Assembly (NCBI GenBank): GCA_900758885.1
Contig: CAAETD010000124.1
Span: forward strand, 1 to 27,317
Length of the DNA stretch: 27,317 nucleotides
Reading direction: 5' to 3'
Source: an uncultured Collinsella sp.
GTDB taxonomy: Bacteria; Actinomycetota; Coriobacteriia; Coriobacteriales; Coriobacteriaceae
Below the pieces are notes generated by a model, which worked only from the letters and a program-made list of their open reading frames with translations, did no database searches and had not been told where the DNA came from. Of the stretch, positions 1 through 8,495 are shown piece after piece. Both the position numbers and the translations under genes were made by a program. The stretch's first letter is position 1, and each line of letters starts with the position of its first letter.

Positions 1-16
1 AGCCAGTCCCCTGGCT
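1..16. terminator. Edge hairpin, possible terminator remnant
   Basis: The first 16 bases form a perfect inverted repeat, AGCCAG TCCC CTGGCT, 32 nt beyond the stop of the small membrane-protein gene. It could be the terminator stem of that leftward operon, but the window edge hides whether a T-run follows on the minus strand. Confidence 0.3.
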
Positions 17-47
17 CGCCCGCTTTCAATCATTTAAATCGCCGCAT

Positions 48-266
48 CTACTCTGCAGACGAAGATCCACCATCAACGATTGCCTGCTCGGACTCAGGAA
101 TCCCATCGGCACCCGTACTCTGTTCTTGCTCCACCTCTTCGCTGATTGCGGAGGCGGGGGTCGAGCCCTTTGCACCCACGATGAAGGCAGCCCCAAATCC
201 TAACGCAATGGCAATCAAGGTCAAAATCACGTAGACAGGCCAATGGCGCTTAATATACGAAAACAC
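48..266 (-). CDS. Small single-pass membrane protein, function unknown
   Basis: A 72-aa protein starts at a GTG codon preceded by an AAGGAGTC ribosome-binding site a few bases upstream. Residues about 8-31 form one hydrophobic transmembrane segment (HWPVYVILTLIAIALGFGAA) after a short basic N-terminus (KRH). The remainder is a Ser/Glu/Gln-rich, probably disordered acidic tail. The N-terminal basic residues suggest the N-terminus is cytoplasmic and the acidic tail outside, by the positive-inside rule. It lies 21 nt downstream of the large split-M28 membrane protein on the same strand, so the two are probably co-transcribed and may act together. I do not recognise a family, and the functional link is inference from position only. 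Confidence 0.6.
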   Translation of the reverse strand: MFSYIKRHWPVYVILTLIAIALGFGAAFIVGAKGSTPASAISEEVEQEQSTGADGIPESEQAIVDGGSSSAE

Positions 267-287
267 GTTGACTCCTTAGAGCTCCGT

Positions 288-3200
288 CTACGAACGGCGG
301 ATAACCTCGGTCACGACCTCGGATACCGTAGCAATGTTCGTCGGGTTGACATTGTGGGGCAGGTCGTCCTCGGTACGAGCGCAAGCCAGACGCGTGCCGT
401 CCACGCCGGCGATGGTAAGGGCTCGGCGGCTCGCCTCGAGCGCAGCATAGGCATCGGTCTTGGCATAGGGCATCTCGAGCGCGCCACAATCGACATGGAA
501 CGACTTGCAGACCTTGCTGACCAGGTTCATGATGCGGCGATCGCCCTTGAGCAGTTGTTGTTCGCCCTCGACCGTCACCACCGAAAGCCTACCGGCGCCG
601 ACGGATTCAAGATTGATAAAGAATACGCCGCGGAGCTTATCGCGATGCGAAGCCAAGAAGGCCTTCATGCCAGCGCCATCACAATCCGAGGCGCCCGTTG
701 CCACAAACCAGATATCGTGACCGAGCAGCTCATCATCGCCCATAGAGGCGACAGCCGAGAGCATATCTTCGGAAGAAGCGCCATCGGAAGACGTAGCGCC
801 ACCCTTCCAGCCATCGTTATCGTCCTCGAAGTTATCCCACGAACCGATACCGCGACCGGACTTCTTGGCATCGTAATCGTCTTCGACGCCCAGCCAGTCA
901 CTCATGCTGTCCTGCTCGTTTTTCTTTTTACGGCCGAACAGACCACCCAGGCCGCGCTTACGAGACTTGGGTGCCGCCGGGGCGGGAGCCGAAATGGTCT
1001 CGATCGGCTGTGCGCCCGACGCAACGGGCATAGGAGGCGCAACGGGTGCCGATGTGGGTTCGGGGCCCTGGGCAGTAGCAAAGGGATCGTTGACCTGTGC
1101 GGAGGGGTCGGGAAGGTCGAACAGCGACGTGCGAGACGCAACGTTTGCCTGCTTCATAGACGGCAGCGACGGATCGGGGACCGAAGCCAGCGGAGACGAG
1201 GAAGGTGCAGGCGACGGTGCCGACGCCGGATCGGGAACATTCATCTGCGGGCGCGGCGATGCCTGGGAGGAAATCTGGGCCATAAGGGAATCGACCGTTT
1301 CGTCCTGGGTGGGAGCGACATTGGCAACCGTGGCACCGGAACCACTCGGGGTCGGCATGGTGAAAATCTGCGTGGAATAAGGCCTCGACTCATCCGTCTC
1401 GGGAGTCTCGGAAACCGCAGGCACTTCCTCCTGCTCGACCTCGGTCGAATCATCTTGCTCGGCTGCCGCGTATTGCTCTTCGTCAGAGTTGGCCTCGACG
1501 GGCTCGTCCTCGGCGGCATCTTGGATTTCGGCAGCATCAACAGGCTCGTCATCGTCTGCCGCGTCGCCCTGCTCATCGGAAACAGGAAGGGGCTCGGCAA
1601 TCGCGGTGCCCTGTTTTTCAAACGTTATCGTGGAATCGAACTGCGCGGCATCAAACGACATGGTGCTATCGACGTGCTGCTGAGCCTCGAAAGACGTCGT
1701 CGCTTCAACAACATCCGCGGACGCCGGTTGCTGGGACTCAAAGGACGTTGTAGCTTCGGCGGCTTCGACGGGCGCGGACTGCATAGCCTCGTTCTGCTCG
1801 AACTCTTGCGCCGCGAGCTCACGTGCCGCCTCGGCTGCCTGCTGCTGAGCGATAGCCTCCTGCTCGGCAGCCTCGCGTGCGGCAGCGCGCTTCTCCTCGA
1901 AATCGTCGACAAATTTCTTGCCCTTTGCAAACGCACCCTTAAAGAAGTTGGAAGCGCTGGCGCCAATCGACGAGAACGCGGATGCAATGTCGGCATGCGG
2001 CGTTGCCGCGGGAATCTCGGCCGAGAAATCAGTATCGCTCTCGTAAGACACGCGCCTCGGTTGTTCAACGTAATCGTCGTCAGACTCGTCCGCAACGTCT
2101 TGCGCCGGTGCGGCGGGAGCCAAAATGTCCAGTCCTGCCGCGGGATCGAACGCGGACACCGCCTCGGGATCGGCAACGGCAGCGGTAACCGCGGCAGACT
2201 CATCATCCGCAGCGACAACGGGCGCAGGCGCAGCCACGACGGGGGCAGGCTCGGGCTCAAACGTTGGCTCCTCGCCCTCCTCGTAATCGAGCGTGCAGGA
2301 CTCGGGAAGCATTCCGAGCGCACGGATGGCATCCGAACCAAAGCGGATGTTGCCGGCGGCGTTGCGATAGAGCTTGGGCTCGGGCTCGGCAGACTCCTCC
2401 GCCGGCTCGGCAGCGGGAATCTCGTCATTGAACTCTTCGGCTTGGGCAGCCTGATTCTGATCCTCAGGCACGATAGCGCCGATCAGCGTCTCGTCGGCAG
2501 ACGCACCCTCAAAGCCCTCGATTTGCTCGTCGAAAGCCTCACCCTGTTCGGGCTCGGTCTGAGCGTCGGGAGCAATCGGCTGACCGAATTCGTCCTCGGC
2601 GTAGGTAGGCTCTTCATACTCGATGGTGTTGCCGTAGTCGTTTTGCTGCTGGGCCGCGGCATATTCCGCCGCTGCGCGCGCCATTTCCTCGGCACGACGC
2701 CTCTGCTCCCCAAAATAGGTATCGAACGGAACATCGTCGGGAAACTCGTTTTCGCCCTGGAAGGGAGCAACGTTGTCCATAACGCCGAGCATAGCGGCGA
2801 CAGAAGACTTGTTGCACACCGCGCCGGACGTATAGGGAAGAATGTGGCGATTAGAGATGATGTTTGCCGCGTTGGCAAGCGCAACGAGGGAAGCGAGGAT
2901 CGCGACAATCCACAGCAGAACCTTGAGCGCGCCGGGGAGCGGCAGGATGCGCAGGATGGCAACGGCAGCGGGGGCAACCGTGGCAACGGGCAACAGCTTG
3001 GCGATGAGCGCACGATACGAAGCATAGGGCTCGCGGGCGAGCAGCTCAGCACGGGGAGAGTCGTAGTGTGCGACAACGACCACCGGGCGGTTGCGCGGAG
3101 ACGCGAGCGGGCCCGAGGCCTTGTGGTAGGCGATGACATTTTGGCTCACGCCCGTCTTGCCCAGGCGCGAAACCACGGGATGCCCTGTGCGCTCGAGCAC

Positions 3201-3479
3201 GTAGAGCACGGCACCGACAATGGCCAGCAAGGTGCCAACCAAGCCGATACCGCCGCCGATGCCCATCAGCAGGGCGCCGGCAAACACAAGAATACCGGTA
3301 ACGGCAAATGCCAACCTACTGGGCGCCGGGGCATTGAACTCCTGAACCTCGGGGTCAAAGCCGTGGTTGCGGAAGATCTGAGCGATATCTTCGGCAGCCA
3401 AGCGCTCTTCTTCGCTGCATGCCGGCGTAATGCCGGTGTTCTGCAGCAGGTGGTTAATATAGTTCTGGGTGTTCGCCAT
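288..3479 (-). CDS. Membrane protein with split M28-peptidase-like domain and ~675-aa acidic insert
   Basis: The start is ATG at 3479, with GGAG six bases upstream; an in-frame upstream extension lacks a ribosome site. The product is 1063 aa. Residues about 60-105 and 165-215 contain hydrophobic segments, so it is membrane-bound. AHYDSPRAE (His near residue 138) matches the first metal-binding motif of M28 aminopeptidases. GAVCNKSSVAAMLGVMDNV (about 220-236) corresponds to the GAxDNxSG motif but lacks the Asp. A low-complexity acidic Ala/Glu/Pro-rich insert spans about 240-915 and contains a basic patch, GLGGLFGRKKK. The fold then resumes with DIWFVATGASDCDG, INLESVGAG and DLPHNVNPTN near the C-terminus, resembling the last M28 motifs. 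The usual Glu-Glu pair is replaced by Ser-Asp, so catalysis is doubtful. Function is unknown; it may be a degenerate peptidase scaffold at the envelope. The next gene downstream is a small membrane protein. Confidence 0.65.
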   Translation of the reverse strand: MANTQNYINHLLQNTGITPACSEEERLAAEDIAQIFRNHGFDPEVQEFNAPAPSRLAFAVTGILVFAGALLMGIGGGIGLVGTLLAIVGAVLYVLERTGHPVVSRLGKTGVSQNVIAYHKASGPLASPRNRPVVVVAHYDSPRAELLAREPYASYRALIAKLLPVATVAPAAVAILRILPLPGALKVLLWIVAILASLVALANAANIISNRHILPYTSGAVCNKSSVAAMLGVMDNVAPFQGENEFPDDVPFDTYFGEQRRRAEEMARAAAEYAAAQQQNDYGNTIEYEEPTYAEDEFGQPIAPDAQTEPEQGEAFDEQIEGFEGASADETLIGAIVPEDQNQAAQAEEFNDEIPAAEPAEESAEPEPKLYRNAAGNIRFGSDAIRALGMLPESCTLDYEEGEEPTFEPEPAPVVAAPAPVVAADDESAAVTAAVADPEAVSAFDPAAGLDILAPAAPAQDVADESDDDYVEQPRRVSYESDTDFSAEIPAATPHADIASAFSSIGASASNFFKGAFAKGKKFVDDFEEKRAAAREAAEQEAIAQQQAAEAARELAAQEFEQNEAMQSAPVEAAEATTSFESQQPASADVVEATTSFEAQQHVDSTMSFDAAQFDSTITFEKQGTAIAEPLPVSDEQGDAADDDEPVDAAEIQDAAEDEPVEANSDEEQYAAAEQDDSTEVEQEEVPAVSETPETDESRPYSTQIFTMPTPSGSGATVANVAPTQDETVDSLMAQISSQASPRPQMNVPDPASAPSPAPSSSPLASVPDPSLPSMKQANVASRTSLFDLPDPSAQVNDPFATAQGPEPTSAPVAPPMPVASGAQPIETISAPAPAAPKSRKRGLGGLFGRKKKNEQDSMSDWLGVEDDYDAKKSGRGIGSWDNFEDDNDGWKGGATSSDGASSEDMLSAVASMGDDELLGHDIWFVATGASDCDGAGMKAFLASHRDKLRGVFFINLESVGAGRLSVVTVEGEQQLLKGDRRIMNLVSKVCKSFHVDCGALEMPYAKTDAYAALEASRRALTIAGVDGTRLACARTEDDLPHNVNPTNIATVSEVVTEVIRRS

Positions 3480-3677
3480 GTGCGCTCCACATCCATAATC
3501 CGACAAATAGGCCCAATGCATGCACATTAGAACCGTATATAGTCGAAAGTATACCCCGAGCGAGCGCAAACGACCGAATTCGGGCCATCTTAACGCCCCG
3601 AGCGGACAAGGATATAGCCTAATCTCCATATCGGACTAAAATCATGGCAGCAAACCACCTTCTCATGCGAGGACTCT

Positions 3678-4700
3678 ATGACGGCAAGCGACACGACCGA
3701 GACAATTAAAAAGGGAAATTCGGAGCCCAGTTTCGATAAAACGGCTCAGCGCATCCTCAATCTTTTCTTTGTGCTCAATAGCTCCCCCGAACCGCTGACG
3801 ACCGAGCAGATCGTCTTGGATTCTGACCTGGGATATGGCTCGGGCAATATCGACTCGGATAAGCGCAAGTTTCGACGCGATCGTGACAAGCTGTTCGAAC
3901 GCGGCATCTTAATCAAGGAGGTTCGCCCCACCGGCGCGCAGGAGACCGAGGAAAGCTCGTGGACAATCGACCGCGAGCACACGTTTGCGGCAGGCGGCCT
4001 CATTACCGCAGACGACGCCGATATCCTGCTCAACGCCATCGACCAGACACTAGCGGCCGGCTCATCCACTTTTGCCGCACCGCTTGCCGATATTCGCTCC
4101 AAGATTGCCTATCTCACCGGCAGGACGACGGTAGACGAGGCGCCGATCAGCCGCTCTCCCACCGTCGATGCGGTTTGGAGCGCCTTTGCCGAGCGATGCG
4201 CGCTGCGATTTTTATATCAGAACGGACGCGGCGAGCAGAGAGAACGTACCGTCTGCGTCTACGGCATGTTCGAGCGCGAGGGCGTGGCTTACTTCTGCGG
4301 CCTCGACAACGTCACCGACGACATCAGGACATTCCGCTGCGACCGTATCGTTCGCGCTTGGCGTCCTTCGAAGGCCTACGTCGTCCCCGCGGACTTCAAC
4401 CTCAGCGACTACCTGTTCTTTGAATTCGATTTTGCCGACCGACCGCCCGTTGCAGCCACGTTCTCATTCGCCCCTCAGACGCAGATCGATATGATCAACG
4501 GCCTCACGCGCGGGCGAGGTGAGCTCGCACACACCGATGCAGGATGGACCTGGACCGTTGACGTGCGCGACCTTGAAGCCGCCGCCTCATTTTGCATGGC
4601 CCACGCCATGGACGGCATGAGGCCCATGGCCCCCAAATCGCTCAAGCAGGCGTGGAACCACCTCATCGAAAGGACGGTGCACGAGTATGCCCGTGCGTAA
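3678..4700 (+). CDS. WYL-domain transcriptional regulator (first of pair)
   Basis: A 340-aa protein starts at ATG with GAGG five bases upstream. Residues about 20-75 look like a winged helix-turn-helix (RILNLFFVLN, then LTTEQIVLD and KRKFRRDRDKL). Residues about 165-235 form a WYL domain (CALRFLYQNGRGEQ, then RTVCVYGMFEREGVAYFCGL and FRCDRIVRAW), and the C-terminus resembles the WCX extension. WYL regulators are thought to sense nucleic-acid or nucleotide ligands; in mycobacteria the PafB/PafC pair activates DNA-damage genes. The stop overlaps the start of a second WYL gene by 14 nt, as in paired pafBC-type operons. It is divergent from the split-M28 gene across about 200 bp. The PafBC comparison rests on architecture and pairing, not on a search. 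Confidence 0.8.
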   Translation: MTASDTTETIKKGNSEPSFDKTAQRILNLFFVLNSSPEPLTTEQIVLDSDLGYGSGNIDSDKRKFRRDRDKLFERGILIKEVRPTGAQETEESSWTIDREHTFAAGGLITADDADILLNAIDQTLAAGSSTFAAPLADIRSKIAYLTGRTTVDEAPISRSPTVDAVWSAFAERCALRFLYQNGRGEQRERTVCVYGMFEREGVAYFCGLDNVTDDIRTFRCDRIVRAWRPSKAYVVPADFNLSDYLFFEFDFADRPPVAATFSFAPQTQIDMINGLTRGRGELAHTDAGWTWTVDVRDLEAAASFCMAHAMDGMRPMAPKSLKQAWNHLIERTVHEYARA

Positions 4701-5604
4701 ACTCACCAGCGAGCAGAGACTCTCGCGCGCCATCGACATCATGGAGGCCCTCTACGCCGCCGGCAAGAGCGGCATGACACGAACCGAGATTTGCAGTCGC
4801 TTTGGCATCACGGGGGTGTCGCTCGACGAGATTCTCGAGATCGTCTCGACGCTCGCGGACCGAGAATCGGGCGCGCGTATCATCTGCGAATGCCGCGGCG
4901 AGCGTGTGGTCCTCACCGGTGACGCCGGGCGTGTGCTACCGCTGCGCCTGAGTGCCGCCGAGGGCGCTGTGCTCAACCATGAACTTGAATCGTTGGGGAT
5001 CGAGCCGCAGACGGCAGCTCGGATTCGACATGCCCTTCTACCCGAAGAGCTCGGCTATAACCAGCGCGTCCTTGACACCGTCAACCACGGGTCGCACTGG
5101 CAGCAGCTGAGCTGCGCCATTCAGGACGGCGTTCGCTGCCGCATCTCGTATCGCTCGATGGACGATGCACGGCCACGCGAGCGTCTGGTCGACCCCTTGC
5201 GCATTACGGCAAACGGCGACCAAACATACCTGATTGCCTGGGACATCGCGGTCGATGAGCAGCGCACCTATCGCATGGATAAAATCGAGGGACTCGCCTT
5301 GACGGAAGACTCCGTCGTGCCTCACACACCGGACGTCGCATCCCTCCACGATTCCCTTGCCCGGACGCAGCGTAGTGCAAAGCTCTTGATGCCATTCGAT
5401 ATGGCGGAGCATCTGGACTGGGCCGGCATCACCCTAATCGAGCGCAGCGGAGCAGACATGGCAACGGTAACCGTGCATTACGGCTCCGAGCGTTGGCTAC
5501 TGAGCCAGATAATTGCAGCGGGCGGAGCCATCCGCATCTTGGATGACCCCGCCCTGTCAAAGCGTCTGTGCGATATGGCAAAAACCCTCGTCTGTCCGCT
5601 TTAG
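4687..5604 (+). CDS. WYL-domain transcriptional regulator (second of pair)
   Basis: A 305-aa protein starts at ATG inside the end of the preceding WYL gene (14-nt overlap), suggesting translational coupling. Residues about 8-55 contain an HTH (RAIDIMEALYAAG, then GMTRTEICSRFGITGVSLDE). Residues about 145-205 carry the WYL core (CRISYRSMDD, then ERLVDPLRITANGDQTYLIAWD and RTYRMDKIEG). The C-terminal 75 residues (LLMPFDMAEHLDW onwards) resemble the WCX effector domain. The two proteins probably work as a heterodimer or act at a shared promoter, as PafB and PafC do. Its stop codon shares the bases TTAG with the stop of the convergent DinG-type helicase gene, leaving no room for an intergenic terminator. 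Confidence 0.8.
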   Translation: MPVRKLTSEQRLSRAIDIMEALYAAGKSGMTRTEICSRFGITGVSLDEILEIVSTLADRESGARIICECRGERVVLTGDAGRVLPLRLSAAEGAVLNHELESLGIEPQTAARIRHALLPEELGYNQRVLDTVNHGSHWQQLSCAIQDGVRCRISYRSMDDARPRERLVDPLRITANGDQTYLIAWDIAVDEQRTYRMDKIEGLALTEDSVVPHTPDVASLHDSLARTQRSAKLLMPFDMAEHLDWAGITLIERSGADMATVTVHYGSERWLLSQIIAAGGAIRILDDPALSKRLCDMAKTLVCPL

Positions 5605-8495
5605 CGCCGCCGCTCGTGGCGTGCGCGCCACAGTTGCAGATAGTGCCCGATCTGCGCCGATTCGATGCGCTGGTAGGAGCTCGTGGGCAGCGACGTTAAG
5701 AACTTCTTTCCGTAGCCCTTCGTCACCAGGCGCGGGTCGGCCAGAATCAGCACGCCGCAATCGGTCGACGAGCGGATAAGGCGGCCGGCCGCCTGCTTGA
5801 CCTCGAGCACCGCCTCGGGCAGCGAATAGCGCGCCCAAGCGCGGTCTTCGCGCAGGTTGCGCTCGCACGAGAGCGGGTCCGTAGGGCTCGAGAACGGCAG
5901 TTTGGGAATGATGACGCAGCGCAGCGTCTCGCCGCTGGCGTCGAATCCCTCCCAAAAGGCCTTAAGGGCAAAAAGCGACGAGGTCGGCTCGTTGATAAAC
6001 CGGTCGCGCAGGCGACGAGGAGATGAGTTGCGCTGCTGGCAGTTGAGCTCCAGGCCCGCACGGGCCATCTTGGGCTCAACGCGGGCGTACAGGTCTTCCA
6101 TGTCGCGCCGATTGGTGAACAGTGTGAGCACCGATCCGCCCATGGCAAGATGGGCGTCGACCAGCACGCGCTCGAGCGCCGTAAGATAGCTCTCACGATC
6201 GCGCGGATCGGGGATATCGCCCGCAACGACTACAGCCATGTTCGAATCGAAGTCGTAGCTCGAGTCCAAGTGCAACGATGAGGATGTTGAAGCACCGATG
6301 CGATCGAGGCCGACCGCGTGGTTAAAGTGTTCAAAGCTTTTGGACACCGTCATGGTCGCCGAGGCAAAGATAGCCGTGTGAACCTCGGGCAGCCACTCGG
6401 TTGCCAAGGCCTCGCCAATGTCGATGCGCTCTGCGGTCATTGACTCTCCGCCGGCGCGCAACCTGCGATTGACCTGCAGCGAATACACGTAGTGTTCATC
6501 GGTGCCATCAATGATGAGTTTGAGGTTCTCGGCCAGCTCGTGCAGGCGGCGCGAGATATCACCCAGGTCGACAACAACCTCGGGCTTGTCGGCGGCGACG
6601 GCTTGCACCAGCGCATCGACGCTCTTGTCAGCTTGTTCCAATGCGTCGATGGCAGTGTAGGCCGACTGTAAGAAATCATGCCAGTCGTCAGATTCGCGCA
6701 ACTCGGGGCCAATCCATAGATTGGCATTGTCATAACCCCCACGGGCACGACGGCCGAGCTCGCGAACGCCATCGAACACGTCGGCGATTGCCATGCTCGC
6801 GCGCGCAACCGTCGACGTCGCCTTGGCAGTAAGGCCCAGATAGAGCGTAGAGCCCTCAGAGGTTGCCAAATCACGGGAGACCTGGCTTAGCGCACCGGTG
6901 CTCGAGCCACCCAGGCGCTCAAACAGAACGCGTGATTCGTCCGCCGACACCACGCGCGCCCACTGACGGCGCGCCTCGCGCTCGATAGAATGGGCCTCGT
7001 CGATTACCCAATGACGAATCGGAGGCAAAATCCTGCCCTCGGCCGCAACGTTGCGGAACAGCAGGGAATGGTTGGTGACCACCACATCGGCATGCGCCGC
7101 ACGACGGCGAGCGCCGTGGACCAAACATTTATCAGGGAAAAACGGGCAGAGGCGACGAGCACACTCGCGCGAGGCCGTCGTAAAGTCGGGGCGGTTGACG
7201 CTGCGCCACCGAATGCCAAGTGAGTCGAGGTCGCCATCGGCTGATTGGCAAACGTACGCCATAATGACCGCGACCGCCGTGAGCGTGTCCGCCGGATCGC
7301 GCTTGGTGGTAATCTCGACCTGGCCGCGGCTCATGCGCTCAAGCTTGCGCAGGCACGGATAGTGGTCATACCCCTTGAGAGCGCAAAATGACAGACCACC
7401 TTCCAGTTGCTCGGCAAGTTTTGGAAGCTCATGGTACATGAGCTGGTCGGCTAGATTGTTCGATTTGGTCGCAATACCAACCGTGATGTTGTTACGGCGT
7501 GCTGCCTCGGCAAAAGGCACCAGATAGGCCATCGATTTGCCGACGCCTGTGCCCGCCTCAATTACACGATGAGTGCCCGTGACCAGCGCATCGCGGACCT
7601 CGAGCGCCATCGCGATCTGCTCATCACGCGGCTCGTAAGTGGGATACATGCGATTGACCAGGCCACCTGGCGCATAGTCTGCCTCAATCTCCTCACGACT
7701 CGGCATCTTGAGGACCGGCAGTTCGTCGGCGTCCACCCGATCGTCGGCGCGATCGGCCTTGAGAACGTCAGTACGAGCGGCGCTGAGAGAGAAGATAGAA
7801 CCAGGGTTCTGCCCTGCCAAGAATGAGAAGATAGGACGATAGGACCAAGGCACATCCGGATGCATGTCGGCTAGGCGCGCCATGAGGCCCTGGGGCAAGT
7901 CGGTGAGCGCCACGAGCAACACGCGCCATACGCCACACAGGGCGTCGACGTCGGCATTGGCACGGTGTGATACCGAGTCACAGCCAAACAGATCGGCCAT
8001 AAAAGACAGCTTGTGCGAGGCCAGGCGCGGAAGCGCGATGCGCGACAGCGCCAGCGAATCGATCCAAATATCGCTCACGTTGACGCCGCCTTTGACCGAC
8101 TCGATAAACGAGCGGTCGAACGTGGCGTTATGTGCGATCACCGGGCAACCACCGACAAAATCGGCGAGAGCGGCGACGGCCTCAACGGCCGACGGGGCAT
8201 CTGCCACGTCGGCATTTGTAATGCTCGTGAGCTCGGTAATCTCGGCGGGAATCAGCTGCTTGGGATGCACGAAGGTATCGAAACGGTCGACGATTTCGCG
8301 GCCCGAAAGACGGGCCGCCGAGATCTCGATCAGCTCATTGTCCTGCACCGAAAGACCTGTGGTCTCGGTATCGAGGACAATCACATCTTCCTCGATAAGG
8401 CCAAAGGACTGCGTTTTGGCGCGTTCGGCTAGCGTGGCATAGGAGTCGATGACAAACTGCGGCGTTCCTGACGAAACCGCGTCCTCGATTAGCAT
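5601..8495 (-). CDS. dinG: DinG-family ATP-dependent helicase with N-terminal DnaQ-like exonuclease
   Basis: This is a 964-aa fusion. Residues about 35-200 are a 3'-5' exonuclease domain of the DnaQ/DEDD type (VIVLDTETTGLS; VIAHNATFDRSFI; SHRANADVDAL). The helicase part has Walker A EAGTGVGKSMAY (about 310-320), the DEAH box VIDEAHSIER (about 497) and late motifs FWEGFDASGETL and QAAGRLIRSSTD. Cysteines in YPCLRK, ECARRLC and DKCLVHGAR are arranged like the four-Cys iron-sulfur cluster of XPD/DinG helicases, so it probably carries a 4Fe-4S cluster. The likely role is unwinding of forked or R-loop DNA during repair. The ATG overlaps the ddl stop in ATGCTAA, so it is probably translated by coupling with ddl. 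It is convergent with, and overlaps by 4 nt, the second WYL gene. Confidence 0.88.
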   Translation of the reverse strand: MLIEDAVSSGTPQFVIDSYATLAERAKTQSFGLIEEDVIVLDTETTGLSVQDNELIEISAARLSGREIVDRFDTFVHPKQLIPAEITELTSITNADVADAPSAVEAVAALADFVGGCPVIAHNATFDRSFIESVKGGVNVSDIWIDSLALSRIALPRLASHKLSFMADLFGCDSVSHRANADVDALCGVWRVLLVALTDLPQGLMARLADMHPDVPWSYRPIFSFLAGQNPGSIFSLSAARTDVLKADRADDRVDADELPVLKMPSREEIEADYAPGGLVNRMYPTYEPRDEQIAMALEVRDALVTGTHRVIEAGTGVGKSMAYLVPFAEAARRNNITVGIATKSNNLADQLMYHELPKLAEQLEGGLSFCALKGYDHYPCLRKLERMSRGQVEITTKRDPADTLTAVAVIMAYVCQSADGDLDSLGIRWRSVNRPDFTTASRECARRLCPFFPDKCLVHGARRRAAHADVVVTNHSLLFRNVAAEGRILPPIRHWVIDEAHSIEREARRQWARVVSADESRVLFERLGGSSTGALSQVSRDLATSEGSTLYLGLTAKATSTVARASMAIADVFDGVRELGRRARGGYDNANLWIGPELRESDDWHDFLQSAYTAIDALEQADKSVDALVQAVAADKPEVVVDLGDISRRLHELAENLKLIIDGTDEHYVYSLQVNRRLRAGGESMTAERIDIGEALATEWLPEVHTAIFASATMTVSKSFEHFNHAVGLDRIGASTSSSLHLDSSYDFDSNMAVVVAGDIPDPRDRESYLTALERVLVDAHLAMGGSVLTLFTNRRDMEDLYARVEPKMARAGLELNCQQRNSSPRRLRDRFINEPTSSLFALKAFWEGFDASGETLRCVIIPKLPFSSPTDPLSCERNLREDRAWARYSLPEAVLEVKQAAGRLIRSSTDCGVLILADPRLVTKGYGKKFLTSLPTSSYQRIESAQIGHYLQLWRARHERRR

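Noticed and set aside
243..3530. 1095-aa plus-strand open frame opposite the split-M28 gene
   Set aside because: It lacks any domain, is extremely Arg/Gly-rich and lacks a ribosome site. It is a shadow of the GC-rich minus-strand gene, whose motifs and ribosome site are clear.
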